Below, piece after piece: positions 62,873-64,000 of a stretch of DNA of 64,000 nt. Where the stretch lies: NCBI GenBank assembly GCA_014529385.2, contig CM043966.1:141284211-141348210 (forward strand), read 5' to 3'. A program made the translations under genes and the position numbers. The notes below the pieces were generated by a model. The model was not told the origin of the DNA. It saw nothing but the letters and a program-made list of their open reading frames with translations, and did no database searches. This DNA comes from Adiantum capillus-veneris (taxonomy: Eukaryota; Streptophyta; Polypodiopsida; Polypodiales; Pteridaceae). The number at the start of each line of letters is the position of its first letter. Position 1 is the first letter of the stretch.

Positions 62873-63216
62873 ATCCCCCCCTCAAGCTTGCACTGGACAG
62901 ACCACTCTCATTATACCTTGAGTTTTTGGTATACTCGGCAACCGTGAGTTTTAGGTTCTCTCACAACCAAGGATTTTTGGTGTATCCATGACTTGTTGCT
63001 ATGTCAATAACCCCCCCTTGAACAGATAGGGTGTAGGTCAAAAAAGTTAGCTACCATAAATGGAGTTTTTTGGTTCACTGCCAAACCTTGGGTTTAAGGT
63101 GTACCCAGTAACCTCATGAGAAGCGGTAAAAACAGGCTGAGAACTGACAAAAAATTGGGAGGTCTTACCACTTATCTGTGTGGCAGTGTCTATAACCCGT
63201 ACAAAAGGGACATGAC
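62873..63216 (-). other. 3' internal part of element E
   Basis: Polypurine tract and about 330 bp of non-coding sequence with an imperfect repeat of a TTTTGGTRTA-type phrase. It is cut at 63217 by copia element F. The rest of E lies beyond the window. Confidence 0.45.
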
Positions 63217-63443
63217 TGTAACCATATACATGTGGTAGTGATGTGAGTGAACACACTAGGACCGCTGGGGCATTTTTTCCCTCTTTAGGAGGTTTTTTCC
63301 CCCGAGCATTGTATATACGCCCATCACTCTAGGGCTATCTATCTTTCCATTGCACACTAAGTAATACACTCTCTATTGTGTGCCTTGATCTTCCTTCATC
63401 TTCTCCAAGCTGTGTGCATTTCTCTGCAACCCTAATTCCAACA
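63217..63443 (+). repeat. 5' LTR of copia element F
   Basis: 227 bp, nearly identical to the two LTRs of copia 1. Confidence 0.94.
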
Positions 63444-63805
63444 ATTGGTATCAGAGCAGGTTGCGTCCTCCCGGGCTTAGTCGTCAGCTGCTCGAGCATA
63501 CGCGTGCTCACTTTATCCGATTACAGTGAGGTTTGGCAAGCGTTCACAGGTCAACAAATATTTCGAGAGAACTTGCTGAGCTCAGTCTGCTCAGATTTTT
63601 GATTCGGGCTCATTTCGGCCTCCGTTTCCACTATAGGTAGTGCTGCACAAGCTATTTCGTCATTTTGTGCAGAGTTCCTGTTATTGCCATTTTCTCCATA
63701 ACAGGTGCCTTATAGTCTTCTACGGTTTGTGCTATATAGCACGTGTTGTTCCCGCTCCGTTTCTCCTATTTTTGGGCAGTTTTCACATCAGGTGCAGCAT
63801 TTACC

Positions 63806-64000
63806 ATGGCTGACAACAACAACACAAATGTGTTCAAGATGTTTGTTGCCGAGGACAAGTTGGATGGGGACAATTACCCTATGTGGGCTTATATGATGCA
63901 GCACGTTCTTGTGTCAAAGGGCGTCTGGAATATTGTGCAGGGCATTGATGTACGTCCTGGTTCTGAGGATGTAGGCAATGTTGAGGATGTTGCAGGTCTT
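63806..64000 (+). CDS. Copia F gag, partial
   Basis: MADNNNTNVFKMFVAEDKL and YPMWAYMMQHVLVSKG are open to the window end, with no stop in 65 codons. The same 65 codons of copia 1 gag are also open. Copia 1 acquires stops only later (from 14541). Whether F is intact cannot be judged from this window. Confidence 0.85.
   Translation, partial: MADNNNTNVFKMFVAEDKLDGDNYPMWAYMMQHVLVSKGVWNIVQGIDVRPGSEDVGNVEDVAGL

Larger units (their letters stand above)
63217..64000 (+). mobile_element. Copia element F (same family as copia 1), 5' end only
   Basis: 5' LTR 63217-63443 (TGTAACCATATACATG to TTCCAACA), PBS TGGTATCAGAGC at 63446-63457, leader, and the start of gag at 63806. The right part is outside the window. 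Confidence 0.95.

Overview
This window is repeat-dominated plant nuclear DNA. It contains long (AG)n and (AC)n microsatellites, Ty1/copia and Ty3/gypsy retrotransposons, a complete CACTA DNA transposon with introns, and a decayed PLS-type pentatricopeptide gene. The PPR repeat wording and the amount of nested transposon sequence suggest a large-genome seedless vascular plant such as a fern. That is an inference, not a demonstration. I see no intact ordinary host gene, no tRNA or rRNA gene and no CRISPR array. Almost every coding stretch is transposon-derived or a broken host-gene fragment.

Left part (1-28 kb). A decayed histone H3-like reading frame (333-1028) is followed on the same strand by a ULP2-like SUMO-protease pseudogene (about 1053-2395). 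Next is one copy of a small TIR element (2399-2982), whose second copy lies inverted at 23024-23705. A complete CACTA element occupies 3989-12182. It has 12-bp CACTACAAGAGG ends, a CAA target duplication, subterminal AGCGACGCT arrays, a TNP2-type transposase gene, a Transposase_24-type second gene and a captured piece of a heavy-metal-associated (HIPP) gene. A 5.1-kb copia element lies at 13685-18825. Then come an unrecognised transcript-like region (20.7-22.2 kb), an FCP1-like phosphatase fragment (22278-22712, minus) and a PPR pseudogene array (24985-27425).

Centre (27.4-56.1 kb). A plus-strand gypsy fragment (C) is split by a 27.2-kb minus-strand gypsy element (A, 28125-55346, TSD CAAAC). 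A's reverse transcriptase is itself split by a 13.4-kb sister element (B, 34515-47912, TSD AGCTG). A and B share an unusual layout: Gag with four zinc knuckles, a first protease, an acidic/basic linker, RT, RNase H and integrase. After the integrase comes a second retropepsin-like domain, then a tail with repeated W-x-P-K/R motifs, then a separate 152-codon ORF before the 3' LTR. C, though diverged, also has a retropepsin-like domain after its integrase end. This family is the most interesting system in the window.

Right part (56.1-64 kb). The 3' LTR-like region of C contains seven copies of a roughly 24-bp palindrome at about 180-330 bp spacing. A gypsy pol fragment (D, minus strand) follows, cut at 62626 by a minus-strand copia LTR (E). 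E's internal region is cut at 63217 by a new plus-strand copia element (F) that runs off the window end.

Nearly all lesions are in-frame stops and small frameshifts. Many of the stops fit C-to-T decay. No element looks autonomous now, although B keeps a 1411-codon pol ORF with RT, RNase H and integrase catalytic residues in place.
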